DNA of 17,409 nucleotides from Acidobacteriota bacterium (GTDB taxonomy: Bacteria > Acidobacteriota > Vicinamibacteria > Vicinamibacterales > UBA8438). The translations under genes were made by a program, and so were the position numbers. The stretch spans positions 1-17,409 of the forward strand of contig DTWD01000356.1 of assembly GCA_012963185.1 (NCBI GenBank). The letters run 5' to 3'. The notes under the pieces were generated by a model. That model searched no databases. It had not been told where the DNA came from and worked only from the letters and a program-made list of their open reading frames with translations. Positions 7,567-16,006 of the stretch are shown piece by piece (position 1 is the stretch's first letter; the number at the start of each line of letters is the position of its first letter).

Positions 7567-8493
7567 GTGCGGAGTTACCTCGTCCTGTTGTCGGCATTGG
7601 TCATCATTTGTGATGGAACTCTTTCTGCACAACAGCCGCAAGATCAACCGACACCAGCGTTTCGCGCAGGTGTTGATGTTGTCTCATTGAACGTTACTGT
7701 TAGTGACCTTGACGGGCGATTCATCACCAATTTGGACCAAACTAATTTCCAAGTCTATGAAGACGGCGTCCAGCAGAACGTTACTTTCTTTACAAAAACA
7801 CAGCTTCCAATCGCTTTAGCGATGCTTATAGACACTAGTGCCAGTATGGATGAAAAACTGGCTACCGCTCAGGAAGCTGCTATTGGCTTCTCGCAGCGGT
7901 TACGTCCAGAAGACCTTGTAGAAATTGTCGATTTCGACAGTCGGGTGAATATCCTGCAGACTTTTACGAATGATGCTGTAGAACTTGAACAGGCTATTCA
8001 GCAGACATCCGCTGGTGGGTCAACGTCCCTTTACAACGCCATCTACATCTCTCTGCGCGAACTATCAAAAGCACCACTTCGGCGCGCAGACGTGAGGCGA
8101 GAAGCCATTATCGTGCTCTCCGATGGAGAAGATACGTCAAGCCTCGTGACCTTTGATGAGGTGCTAGAGCAGGCGAAGCGGTCAGAAACGGCAATCTACT
8201 CTATTGGCCTTCAATCTGATGACTCTCGTTCTCGTGTCGGATTCCGTGAAGCCGATTTCGTGCTGCGCCAACTCGCACAAGAAACTGGCGGGCGTGCATT
8301 TTTCCCGAATGAAGTTGATGAACTGCCAAAAATTTATCAAGAAATATCAGACGAGCTGTCAAGTCAGTACTCTGTCGGCTACATTTCTGGAAATCCTCTT
8401 CGGAACGGACAATGGCGACGCATCGTCGTCCGCGTAGACCGTGAATCGGTCGAGGCACGCGCGAAACAAGGCTATTACGCACCGAAAAACTAG
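7567..8493 (+). CDS. Secreted VWA-domain protein, acidobacterial VWFA-related family
   Basis: Exported protein of 308 residues. The GTG start at 7567 directly follows the stop of the upstream paralogue, with GAGG about 9 nt before it. The signal peptide spans residues 1 to about 21 (cleavage after TLSA). Residues 35-75 hold the N-terminal module with VVSLNVTVSDLDGRFITNLD and FQVYEDGVQQ, the hallmark of the VWFA-related acidobacterial domain. The VWA fold (about 81-275) has a complete MIDAS: D89-T-S91-A-S93, T153 in GGSTSLYNA and D186 in VLSDGED. Expected to bind a divalent cation and mediate protein contacts outside the cytoplasm; ligand unknown. It ends 40 nt before hemX. Confidence 0.9.
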   Translation: MRSYLVLLSALVIICDGTLSAQQPQDQPTPAFRAGVDVVSLNVTVSDLDGRFITNLDQTNFQVYEDGVQQNVTFFTKTQLPIALAMLIDTSASMDEKLATAQEAAIGFSQRLRPEDLVEIVDFDSRVNILQTFTNDAVELEQAIQQTSAGGSTSLYNAIYISLRELSKAPLRRADVRREAIIVLSDGEDTSSLVTFDEVLEQAKRSETAIYSIGLQSDDSRSRVGFREADFVLRQLAQETGGRAFFPNEVDELPKIYQEISDELSSQYSVGYISGNPLRNGQWRRIVVRVDRESVEARAKQGYYAPKN

Positions 8494-8533
8494 AAGTTAT
8501 TTTTATCTATTCGTAGGAAACGAGTATTTATTT

Positions 8534-9358
8534 ATGAACGCAATTCCTTTGGCGCTTTATCTTGTTTCTGGTACTGCATATGCGGTGCATTTTGGCGCTC
8601 GGAACCCAATGTCTGGACGAATCGCAACCGTGAGCCTTGTCTTCGGAGTACTCGTGCATACATTCGTCATCGGCATGCAAACGATGCAGGTCGGACACAT
8701 TCCACTAGTAGGTACTACCGGGGCCATATCTGCATTTGTATGGCTACTCGCCCTCGCTTATCTATACACAGAAATGACGACCGACGAACGGGCGATGGGC
8801 ATATTTATCGTTCCTCTTATGGTCATCTTGCAGCTAATCCCTGCCATCACCAATCAGGTTGCAACGCGACCTCCAGTATTGGAAAGCCGATGGTTTGAAC
8901 TTCATGTGTCGTCACTGCTCGTTGCCTACGCTAGTTTTGCTCTGGCCTGTGTAATCAGCATTACTTACGTTCTTTTATTTAAAGAACTCAAAGGGAAGCA
9001 TCTTGGCGTTTTTTACGCTCGTCTGCCATCGCTTCAAGTCCTAGACGTGATGAACAGCCGCGCAGTCACGTTCGGCTGGATCTTTCTAACCGTCGGACTT
9101 GCCGTTGGTGCTGTTTGGCTACTTGAGGTCAGACCAAATGCCGCTGATCCTCGTGTTCAAGCCATGTCAATATTGGATCCTAAAATCTTTATCGTTGTTC
9201 TATGTTGGCTCATCTATACGTTTTCGCTCTACGCGCGCCGCACCGTTGGGTGGAGCGGACAACGTGCCGCATGGCTATCCGCCATTGGTTTTGGCATCCT
9301 GCTGCTTAACTTCGTGCCTATTGGCTATTTTGTGACTCGGAGTCACAATTTTTATTAA
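8534..9358 (+). CDS. hemX: HemX/CcsA-like integral membrane protein
   Basis: Integral membrane protein of 274 residues with about eight hydrophobic segments. It belongs to the cytochrome c assembly (CcsA/CcmC/HemX) superfamily: HVSSLLVAYASFALACVISI (124-143) matches the family, and the C-terminal part retains DPKIF and GWSGQRAAW around 215-247, whereas the tryptophan-rich WWD haem motif is missing, as in HemX. The position directly before hemA matches Bacillus, where HemX lowers HemA levels. I chose ATG 8534; an upstream extension to 8441 would overlap the VWA gene. The stop overlaps the hemA start by 1 nt (TAATG). A YpjD-type cytochrome c assembly factor is the alternative. Confidence 0.8.
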   Translation: MNAIPLALYLVSGTAYAVHFGARNPMSGRIATVSLVFGVLVHTFVIGMQTMQVGHIPLVGTTGAISAFVWLLALAYLYTEMTTDERAMGIFIVPLMVILQLIPAITNQVATRPPVLESRWFELHVSSLLVAYASFALACVISITYVLLFKELKGKHLGVFYARLPSLQVLDVMNSRAVTFGWIFLTVGLAVGAVWLLEVRPNAADPRVQAMSILDPKIFIVVLCWLIYTFSLYARRTVGWSGQRAAWLSAIGFGILLLNFVPIGYFVTRSHNFY

Positions 9359-10713
9359 TGCAGCTATTTTTGCTTGGGGCGAGCCATCACAACGCTCCCG
9401 TTGACCTCCGTGAACGGGTCGACTTCTCTCGGCGCGGTATCCCTGAAGCTCTCGAGGAACTAGAAAGCCTCGAGGAAATCTCCGAGTGCGTCGTATTGTC
9501 CACCTGTAACCGGTCCGAGATCTACGCGGCCTGTGGCGCACCAGATGCCGCACAGGAAGCACTGGCCGCGTTCATGAGTTCGTTCCACGATGTTCCAGAA
9601 CCTGAGCTAGTCCCCTATCTATACAAACGCACCAGCCAAGACGTGGCTCGTCACCTCTTTCGAGTGGTCTCTGGACTTGATTCACTCGTCGTCGGAGAAC
9701 CCCAAATAGCTGGACAGGTAAAGGAAGCCTTCCAAATAGCATCGGACCGTGACTTTACTGGTGCCGCACTCAATCGTCTATTTCACTGCTCGTTCGGAGT
9801 CGGAAAACGCGTACGAACTGAAACCGGTCTTGGAGAAGGCGCTGTTTCGGTTAGCTACGCAGCGATATCACTCGCTCGAAAGATCTTTGGCGACCTCGGA
9901 CAACTCAAAGCCTTGGTAGTCGGTGCTGGCGAAATGGCCGAACTGACGACAACCCACCTTCAGTCTCAATCAGTAGGCCAAATCAGCGTAGCAAACCGAA
10001 CGCCAGCACGGGCCGCAGCCCTTGCTGCGAAGGTTAATGGAACGGCCGTGCCCTGGGAAACCGTTACTGAAGAACTTGAATCCACCGATATAGTCGTTAC
10101 GGCAACGGGCTCATCGAAACGTTTATTGACGCGCGAACACGTACTGAAGGCAATGAAATCGCGCCGAAATCGGCCACTTTTCATAATTGACATTGGAGTG
10201 CCTCGAGACGTCGAACCGACAGCTGGTGAAGTCGAGCAGGTCTTTCTTTACAACATTGACGATTTGCAGACCATCGTTCGCGACAATCTTGCGCGACGAC
10301 AAGCACAAATCGACCGGGCTGAATTAATGGTCCATGAAGAAGTCGATGGGTTTATGGCATGGCTACGATCGAGAGGTGCCATTCCAACTGTTCTGGCATT
10401 GCGACAGCGATTTGAACAGACACGCCAAAGTGAACTTAAACGCCTTGCCCCAAAACTCTCTGGGCTGTCACCTGATGCTAAATCTCGCGTGGAAGAAATC
10501 ACTCGCCTGCTTGTCGAGAAACTTTTGTCAACCCCAACAGAACAGCTAAAAGCCGCGAGTGACGAACGAGAAATTGCCGCGGATACCGACACGCTGGTCC
10601 GCCTCTTCAAACTAACCGACCAAACACCGGCAGACGCACGGCACAAGAGCAACAATGACTCTCCCAAAACCACAAACATCAGACCGCCGTCTCCTGCGGT
10701 GAAGCAACGGTGA
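9358..10713 (+). CDS. hemA: Glutamyl-tRNA reductase
   Basis: Catalyses the NADPH-dependent reduction of glutamyl-tRNA to glutamate-1-semialdehyde, the first committed step of the C5 route to tetrapyrroles. The 451-residue protein shows the N-terminal catalytic domain with GASHHNAPVDLRER, the nucleophile Cys50 in LSTCNRSE, GEPQIAGQVKEAF near 113, the NADPH-binding motif VVGAGEMAELTTTHL at 187-201, and FIIDIGVPRDVEP near 275. The C-terminal dimerisation helix runs from about 315 to 420. The last 30 residues are polar and Pro/Lys-rich. It overlaps hemX by 1 nt and hemC by 4 nt. Regulation by haem feedback is known in other bacteria but is not visible here. Confidence 0.98.
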   Translation: MQLFLLGASHHNAPVDLRERVDFSRRGIPEALEELESLEEISECVVLSTCNRSEIYAACGAPDAAQEALAAFMSSFHDVPEPELVPYLYKRTSQDVARHLFRVVSGLDSLVVGEPQIAGQVKEAFQIASDRDFTGAALNRLFHCSFGVGKRVRTETGLGEGAVSVSYAAISLARKIFGDLGQLKALVVGAGEMAELTTTHLQSQSVGQISVANRTPARAAALAAKVNGTAVPWETVTEELESTDIVVTATGSSKRLLTREHVLKAMKSRRNRPLFIIDIGVPRDVEPTAGEVEQVFLYNIDDLQTIVRDNLARRQAQIDRAELMVHEEVDGFMAWLRSRGAIPTVLALRQRFEQTRQSELKRLAPKLSGLSPDAKSRVEEITRLLVEKLLSTPTEQLKAASDEREIAADTDTLVRLFKLTDQTPADARHKSNNDSPKTTNIRPPSPAVKQR

Positions 10714-11669
10714 CAAGCCTTCGGATAGGCACTCGCGGAAGCCCGCTCGCCTTGTGGCAAGCAAAACATGTGGCAGCTGCGATCGCCAAGAACGGCGGGC
10801 CGCCGACCAAGCTCATTACGATTCGAACAAGTGGCGACCGACTCTCCAACGCAAGCCTGTCAAAAATTGGCGGAAAAAGATTGTTTGTTAAGGAAATCGA
10901 GGAAGCGCTCGTTGAAGATCGTATCGACCTTGCGGTGCACAGCGCTAAAGATTTACCCTCGGAACGATTGCCGGGACTCTCCATATGTGCGGCATTACCC
11001 CGAGAGGACCCTCGTGATGCCATTGTAGCCAGTCAATCGAATCAACTGGATGTATCTCAGGTCACGGCAATCTCAATCCTCGGCAGTAGTAAGAGCCCGC
11101 TCCGAATCGGCACGGGCAGTATTCGCCGAACTGCTCAACTGAAGCATGCGTTCCCTGGTATCAACATATCTTCTGTGCGCGGTAATGTTGGCACTCGCCT
11201 CCGCAAACTGGACGACGGTAATTTCGACCTACTCGTTCTAGCAACCGCGGGACTACTCAGACTCAATTTAGCGAATCGCATAACGGCCAGGATTCCATCC
11301 GAGCTTTGTGTGCCTGCGCCAGGCCAAGGTATTGTCGTCGGCGAATACCGAAACAATGACGCAGAAACAGACGAACTACTTGCCTCTATAGCTGATCCAG
11401 AAACAACCGCAGCTCTTGCAGCCGAACGGGCACTCGTCACCGCACTCGGGGCAGATTGCCAAGTGCCTCTCGGGGCAATAGCCACGCCTTCTGACGATCA
11501 GCTCATCGTACGAGGAGTAGTAGCCTCACCAGATGGGAAAACGCTAATTAATCAAGAAGCGCATGGCAGTTTTGCGGATGCATCGAACGTGGGTCGTGAG
11601 GTAGCCTCGTTACTACTCAAACACGGTGCGGAATCGATACTTAGCGCCGCGCGTTCAATGGCCGAATGA
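10710..11669 (+). CDS. hemC: Hydroxymethylbilane synthase (porphobilinogen deaminase)
   Basis: Polymerises four porphobilinogen molecules into hydroxymethylbilane on a covalently bound dipyrromethane cofactor. The 319-residue protein begins with RIGTRGSPLALWQAKHV and contains HSAKDLP with catalytic Asp81, SIRRTAQL (137-144) and VRGNVGTRLRKL (156-167) for substrate binding. Cys250 in LGADCQVPLGA is the cofactor attachment site. The start is GTG at 10710, and its first four bases overlap the hemA stop (GTGA), indicating translational coupling. The stop overlaps the hemD start by 4 nt (ATGA). Length is normal for the family. Confidence 0.98.
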   Translation: MTSLRIGTRGSPLALWQAKHVAAAIAKNGGPPTKLITIRTSGDRLSNASLSKIGGKRLFVKEIEEALVEDRIDLAVHSAKDLPSERLPGLSICAALPREDPRDAIVASQSNQLDVSQVTAISILGSSKSPLRIGTGSIRRTAQLKHAFPGINISSVRGNVGTRLRKLDDGNFDLLVLATAGLLRLNLANRITARIPSELCVPAPGQGIVVGEYRNNDAETDELLASIADPETTAALAAERALVTALGADCQVPLGAIATPSDDQLIVRGVVASPDGKTLINQEAHGSFADASNVGREVASLLLKHGAESILSAARSMAE

Positions 11670-12469
11670 ACTTTGACACCAAGCCACTGTCCGGCAAGTG
11701 CGTCGCCGTAACTAGACCCCGCGAGCAATCGACTGAATTCGTCGGCTTATTGAACGCCATGGGAGCGAAAACCATTGAAGTGCCGACAATTCAGTTTGCC
11801 CCACCGACTAACAGAAAGGCACTCGATGACGCGTGCAATAGCGCTAACACATTCGATTGGATTGTATTTACATCCACAAAAGGTGTAGAAGCTTTCATGG
11901 AGCGATTTATTGCGCTCGAAAATGATATTCAGTCTCTCAAACACATTCGATTTTGTGCCGTTGGCCCGGCGACAGCCGCAAAACTTACCGACTATCAACT
12001 ATCCGTCAGTGCCGTGCCCAAGGAACATCGCAGTGAGGCCGTCGCGGAACTCCTTGCCGAGTACGTGCGCGGAACCCGCGTCTTGCTACCACGTGCCGAT
12101 TTAGCCGGCACGAACCTTCCAGACGCACTGCGCCATGCGGGTGCTGATGTGCATGATGTTATTGCGTACCGCACCATTCCCGTTCAAAGTAAACGCCACG
12201 ACGTTCATACAATGCTGATCGAAAAACAGATCGATGTCATAACTTTTACTAGTGCCTCGACCGTGCGAAACTTCGTAGCAATGATGGGGGGGGGCTCAGT
12301 AACTGAACTAGTAACCCATACGCTCATTGCCGCAATCGGACCAGTCACTGCAGATGCCGCACGGTCTCTCGGCATGAACGTAGCTATTGTGCCAAAAAAG
12401 CACACAGTTTCTGCACTTGTCGAAGCAATCGCAGCCTACTTTAAGATAACGGACCCGACGTACAGATAG
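11666..12469 (+). CDS. hemD: Uroporphyrinogen-III synthase
   Basis: Cyclises hydroxymethylbilane to uroporphyrinogen III with inversion of ring D. The family diverges strongly, but the two-domain pattern is visible: VAVTRPREQSTEFVGLLNAM near 13-32, FDWIVFTSTKGVEAFMERF (63-81) in domain one, CAVGPATAAKL near 96-106, LLPRADLAGTNLPDALRHAG, the conserved Tyr in VIAYRTIPV, ITFTSASTVRNFVAMMG (191-207) and AAIGPVTADAARSLGM. A run of nine G in the Gly-Gly-Gly codons at 12286-12294 lies inside the gene. It is 267 residues, overlaps hemC by 4 nt and ends 49 nt before hemB. Confidence 0.95.
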   Translation: MNFDTKPLSGKCVAVTRPREQSTEFVGLLNAMGAKTIEVPTIQFAPPTNRKALDDACNSANTFDWIVFTSTKGVEAFMERFIALENDIQSLKHIRFCAVGPATAAKLTDYQLSVSAVPKEHRSEAVAELLAEYVRGTRVLLPRADLAGTNLPDALRHAGADVHDVIAYRTIPVQSKRHDVHTMLIEKQIDVITFTSASTVRNFVAMMGGGSVTELVTHTLIAAIGPVTADAARSLGMNVAIVPKKHTVSALVEAIAAYFKITDPTYR

Positions 12470-12518
12470 GTCTGTGTGTCTGGGCTAAACTCAGGACTAA
12501 GAAACTTAACGAACACCT

Positions 12519-13535
12519 ATGACATCGAAGAATCCGACTGCAGCCGAAACTGCAGCCTCAAATAACTTATTTCTCAGACGCCGTCCACGGCGCTTGCGCC
12601 GTTCCCCCGCCATTCGGGATGTCGTTCGCGAAACGAAACTTTCACCAGAAGACTTGATCTATCCACTGTTTGCTTGCCCGGGCTCCGATGTCCGCCAAGA
12701 AGTTCCATCGATGCCTGGAGTGTTCCAGTTGTCTGTGGATCAGGTGGTGGTCGAAGCCACAGCAGCAGCGACAGAGGGCGTCCGAGGAGTCTTACTGTTT
12801 GGTCTTCCCGAATCAAAAGACAGCACTGGTAGCGCGGCGGACAACAGTACCGCTCCTGTCCAATCGGCTATACGCGCAATCAAAAAAGAAATACCAGGGC
12901 TTCTCGTAATCACGGATGTCTGTCTATGCGAATACACGTCGCATGGACACTGCGGAATTATCGACGGCACCAACATTGTTAATGACGCAACCGTCAACCG
13001 CCTCACTAGTGTGGCTGTGTCTCATGCGGAAGCTGGAGCCGATCTCGTTGCACCTTCAGACATGATGGACGGACGTATCGGGGCAATTCGAGATGCCCTC
13101 GACATCAATCAGTTCGATGATGTCGGTATCATGGCGTACGCTGCGAAGTACTGCTCGGCCTACTACGGACCATTTCGTGATGCTGCAGATTCGACACCCG
13201 CATTCGGGGACAGACGCACACATCAAATGGACCCTGCTAACGTAGATGAGGCGCTGCGTGAAGTCGAGCTCGATCTCGAAGAGGGCGCTGACATCGTAAT
13301 GGTTAAACCAGCACTCCACTATCTTGACGTTATCGCCCGTGTAAAGTCAGAATTTCGCTGTCCGACCGCGGCTTACCACGTCAGCGGCGAGTACTCAATG
13401 CTCAAAGCGGCTGCGCTGAATGGTTGGATTGACGAATCACGCGCAATGCTTGAAGCCTTGACCAGCATCAAACGCGCGGGGGCTGACATTCTCGTTACCT
13501 ACTACGCGCGGGAAGCGGCTCGACTACTGGTATAG
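12519..13535 (+). CDS. hemB: Delta-aminolevulinic acid dehydratase (porphobilinogen synthase)
   Basis: Condenses two 5-aminolevulinate molecules to porphobilinogen. The 338-residue protein shows both active-site lysines: K210 in AAKYCSAYYGPFRDA and K263 in IVMVKPALHYLD, the latter forming the Schiff base. The metal-binding region is VCLCEYTSHGHCG with Cys135, Cys137 and Cys145, so this is the zinc-dependent type. The N-terminus holds an arginine-rich RRRPRRLRRSPAIRD segment. The start is ATG 12519, with no strong ribosome site; the 49 nt upstream gap lacks a convincing promoter, so it probably belongs to the hemXACD transcript. It lies upstream of its substrate-making steps in gene order only by convention of the operon. 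Confidence 0.98.
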   Translation: MTSKNPTAAETAASNNLFLRRRPRRLRRSPAIRDVVRETKLSPEDLIYPLFACPGSDVRQEVPSMPGVFQLSVDQVVVEATAAATEGVRGVLLFGLPESKDSTGSAADNSTAPVQSAIRAIKKEIPGLLVITDVCLCEYTSHGHCGIIDGTNIVNDATVNRLTSVAVSHAEAGADLVAPSDMMDGRIGAIRDALDINQFDDVGIMAYAAKYCSAYYGPFRDAADSTPAFGDRRTHQMDPANVDEALREVELDLEEGADIVMVKPALHYLDVIARVKSEFRCPTAAYHVSGEYSMLKAAALNGWIDESRAMLEALTSIKRAGADILVTYYAREAARLLV

Positions 13536-13544
13536 GTTCGATAC

Positions 13545-15479
13545 ATGGACCTAGGATGTCAGCGCGTTGTCATCGTTGCTATATGCGTCATAACCGGATC
13601 GTGTAGTGAATCAACCACACCCCCACCTTCAACAGAAGCCGATGTCGACTCTAATGAGCACGTGGTCACATTCACGCGCGATATAGCGCCGATCATCTAT
13701 AGCCAGTGCACACCCTGCCACCGTTCCGGAGGTTCAGGTCCCTTTAGTCTCATCAGTTACGAGGATGTCTCGCGCCGTGCCCGCCAAATCGTGGAAGTAA
13801 CGACCAGTGGTTTCATGCCACCGTGGCTACCCGAACCCGGTTTCGGCGACTTCATCGGCGAACGATCGCTTACATCAGGGCAAATTGAAATTCTCTCGGA
13901 ATGGATAGAAAGCGGAACACTTGAGGGAACCCAAGAAGCACTCCCTGCTCTACCAAGCTTTAATGACGGCTGGAAACTCGGAGACCCAGACCTCGTCGTC
14001 AGTCTACCAAGTTCGTACACGCTTCCGGCAGAGGGAATTGATATTTTTCGCAACCTTGTTATACCCATTCCAGTCTCCGAGCGTCGTTGGGTCAAAGCGG
14101 TTGAATTGCGTCCAGGAAACCCTCAATTCGTTCATCACGCGATTATGGCAGTCGATGACACAACATCGTCAAGGCGTCTTGAAGCCGCTGAAACAGAACA
14201 AGCGGACCAACCGGGCTTCAGTGGGATGGAAATGGGCCAAGCATTCATGCCCGACGGACACTTAATGGGCTGGACACCTGGCATGGCTCCAAATCCAGGA
14301 CGAGACGGATTGGCATGGCGCCTCGACCCTGGGACCGATTTTGTGTTGCAACTCCACATGCTTCCGTCCGGCCGACCGGAAACGATTACCCCAATTGCCG
14401 CTTTTCATTTTGCTGACGAACCACCAAATGGCCCTCCTTTACATCTCCTTCGTCTCGATGCCGATCACCTGCTGGATATTCCTCCAGGAGATAGCAACTT
14501 CGTGGTAACCGACGCTATTACGCTTCCCATTGACGTTGAAATCTATGCCGTATATCCACACGCTCACTACATTGCGTCTTCAATGGAAGCGAAAGCCACT
14601 CTTCCAGACGGCACGGAACGGTGGTTGCTCCGGATCGACGAATGGGACTTCAACTGGCAGGATGTCTATCGTGTCGCTGAGCCGTACACACTCCCACGGG
14701 GAACTACCGTCTCTATGCGATTTACCTATGACAACTCAGCGGACAATCCACGGAATCCAAGCGCACCTCCGATTCGTGTGAGAGCCGGTAATCGTTCCTC
14801 CGACGAAATGGCTCACCTGCAATTGCAAGTCAGACCGAAAAGTACGGATGACCTCGTCCAACTCCGGGAATCTCTCTACCGTGATGCACTGCAAAAGCGA
14901 CCAGACAACCCTTGGAATTACTACGGTCTTGGCAATGTGCTCTGGGAACAAAATCGACTAAGTTCAGCCGTAACGCAGTACGAAACTGGACTTACTGTCG
15001 ACCCAACACACGCACCAATGAGAAATAATCTTGGCGCCGTGCTCGAAGCACAGGGGCGCACGGAAGATGCTGTCTCTCAGTTTCGAGAAGCCATAAGTCT
15101 TGACCCAGACTTTGCCGACGCACATTACAACTACGGCAATACACTTTTGACTCTCGGGCAGAGTGACGAGGCGATTCGACAGTATCAGGATACGTTACGA
15201 CTAGAGCCCAACCATGCCGAAGCTCATGCCAACCTCGGGTATGCGTACCAACAGCAAGGTGCCCTCAGCGACGCAATTAGGCACTATCGTGACACCGTTC
15301 GACTTCAACCCGAATCTACCGAAGCCCTTAATAACCTCGGTAGTGCGCTAGCCATGTCAGGTGAGTTCACCGAAGCGATTGAATTGTTTGAGCAAACCCT
15401 CGCCAGAGACCCCAGTCACCCTCAGGCTCGAGAAAACCTCGCCCTCGCCAGAGAGTTAGAACGAGAAAATAGCCGATAA
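13545..15479 (+). CDS. Lipoprotein with c-type haem, PHM/DBH-like copper monooxygenase domain and TPRs
   Basis: Exported 644-residue protein of three modules, starting 9 nt after hemB. A signal peptide ends at a lipobox-like ITGSC (Cys20), so it is probably membrane-anchored. Residues about 40-125 are a cytochrome c-like module with CTPCH (C55-C58-H59) and M91 in FMPPW. Residues about 150-430 resemble the copper type II monooxygenase core of peptidylglycine alpha-hydroxylating monooxygenase and dopamine beta-hydroxylase, with all copper ligands in order: H197-H198 (FVHHAI), H271 (LQLHML), H339 and H341 (PHAHYI), and M422 (RSSDEMAHL). Residues 456-625 form about five TPR motifs. Substrate unknown; a periplasmic oxidation with the haem as electron donor is my inference. 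Confidence 0.85.
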   Translation: MDLGCQRVVIVAICVITGSCSESTTPPPSTEADVDSNEHVVTFTRDIAPIIYSQCTPCHRSGGSGPFSLISYEDVSRRARQIVEVTTSGFMPPWLPEPGFGDFIGERSLTSGQIEILSEWIESGTLEGTQEALPALPSFNDGWKLGDPDLVVSLPSSYTLPAEGIDIFRNLVIPIPVSERRWVKAVELRPGNPQFVHHAIMAVDDTTSSRRLEAAETEQADQPGFSGMEMGQAFMPDGHLMGWTPGMAPNPGRDGLAWRLDPGTDFVLQLHMLPSGRPETITPIAAFHFADEPPNGPPLHLLRLDADHLLDIPPGDSNFVVTDAITLPIDVEIYAVYPHAHYIASSMEAKATLPDGTERWLLRIDEWDFNWQDVYRVAEPYTLPRGTTVSMRFTYDNSADNPRNPSAPPIRVRAGNRSSDEMAHLQLQVRPKSTDDLVQLRESLYRDALQKRPDNPWNYYGLGNVLWEQNRLSSAVTQYETGLTVDPTHAPMRNNLGAVLEAQGRTEDAVSQFREAISLDPDFADAHYNYGNTLLTLGQSDEAIRQYQDTLRLEPNHAEAHANLGYAYQQQGALSDAIRHYRDTVRLQPESTEALNNLGSALAMSGEFTEAIELFEQTLARDPSHPQARENLALARELERENSR

Positions 15480-15486
15480 CACGTAC

Positions 15487-15504
15487 GTTGATTCAACAAT
15501 CAAC
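15487..15504. terminator. Hairpin between convergent genes
   Basis: A perfect 7 bp inverted repeat (GTTGATT/AATCAAC, 4 nt loop) sits in the 50 nt gap between the lipoprotein and the convergent cytochrome c gene. Its position suits bidirectional termination, but it is AT-rich and no T-run follows on either strand. Confidence 0.3.
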
Positions 15505-15529
15505 CAGCATCAGAAAAGACCTGGATCGT

Positions 15530-15958
15530 TTAGTCGATCATGATGGGGTCACCTTCATTTTCAAGGTCAAGTGAGAGTTCATCATCCCCGGCAGGATAAT
15601 CATTTGACGAAAGAATGAAGGCAATGACGTCATTAAGCCCTTGGGTCGATAGATTCCCAGGAGCATCCTGCGGCATCGTCACATTGGTGAAATCAGCAAA
15701 GTTCCATAGAGTCTCGCCGCTCCAACCACTGATAAACGTTTGTCCCACAAGACCGGGCGCCATTTCTCCGCCACGAAGATTGGTCGAATGACATGTTGCA
15801 CACTGTTGCGTGTACTCTCGCTTACCGCGCGCCGCCTGTTCAGTCGTATAGACACCGTCCGAAATCGAACGCTCTTGGGCGAGCAGACTACCTGCTAGTC
15901 CAGACACACCTACAACCACAACAGAAAAAGCTACTCTTTGTCTTATCAACCGTACCAT
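15530..15958 (-). CDS. Secreted monohaem cytochrome c
   Basis: Periplasmic c-type cytochrome of 142 residues. A signal peptide (QRVAFSVVVVGVSGLAGSLLA) is likely cleaved after Ala27. The haem site is CATCH (C53-C56-H57), and the axial Met is probably M95 in VTMPQDAPGNLS. The pattern GVYTTEQAARGKREY, LRGGEMAPGLVGQTF, MPQDAPG and IAFILSSNDYPAG closely matches the small cytochromes found beside PQQ-dependent alcohol dehydrogenases in acidobacteria; no such dehydrogenase is in this window. The tail is acidic. A strong AGGAG ribosome site lies 6 nt before the ATG. It follows the methyltransferase gene after about 48 nt on the same strand and may be co-transcribed. Confidence 0.93.
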   Translation of the reverse strand: MVRLIRQRVAFSVVVVGVSGLAGSLLAQERSISDGVYTTEQAARGKREYTQQCATCHSTNLRGGEMAPGLVGQTFISGWSGETLWNFADFTNVTMPQDAPGNLSTQGLNDVIAFILSSNDYPAGDDELSLDLENEGDPIMID

Positions 15959-15964
15959 CAGTCT

Positions 15965-15969
15965 CTCCT
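15965..15969 (-). promoter_or_regulatory. Ribosome binding site of the cytochrome c gene
   Basis: AGGAG on the minus strand, 6 nt from the ATG at 15956-15958. It is the clearest Shine-Dalgarno in the window and confirms the start. Confidence 0.7.
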
Positions 15970-16006
15970 GAACGTCAGCAAACCCATCTATTTTATTTTG
16001 TCACAT

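Noticed and set aside
8441..8533. Upstream extension of the hemX frame
   Set aside because: It overlaps the C-terminus of the VWA gene in another frame and adds a basic, non-membrane stretch. ATG 8534 gives a normal HemX length and begins directly at the first membrane helix.
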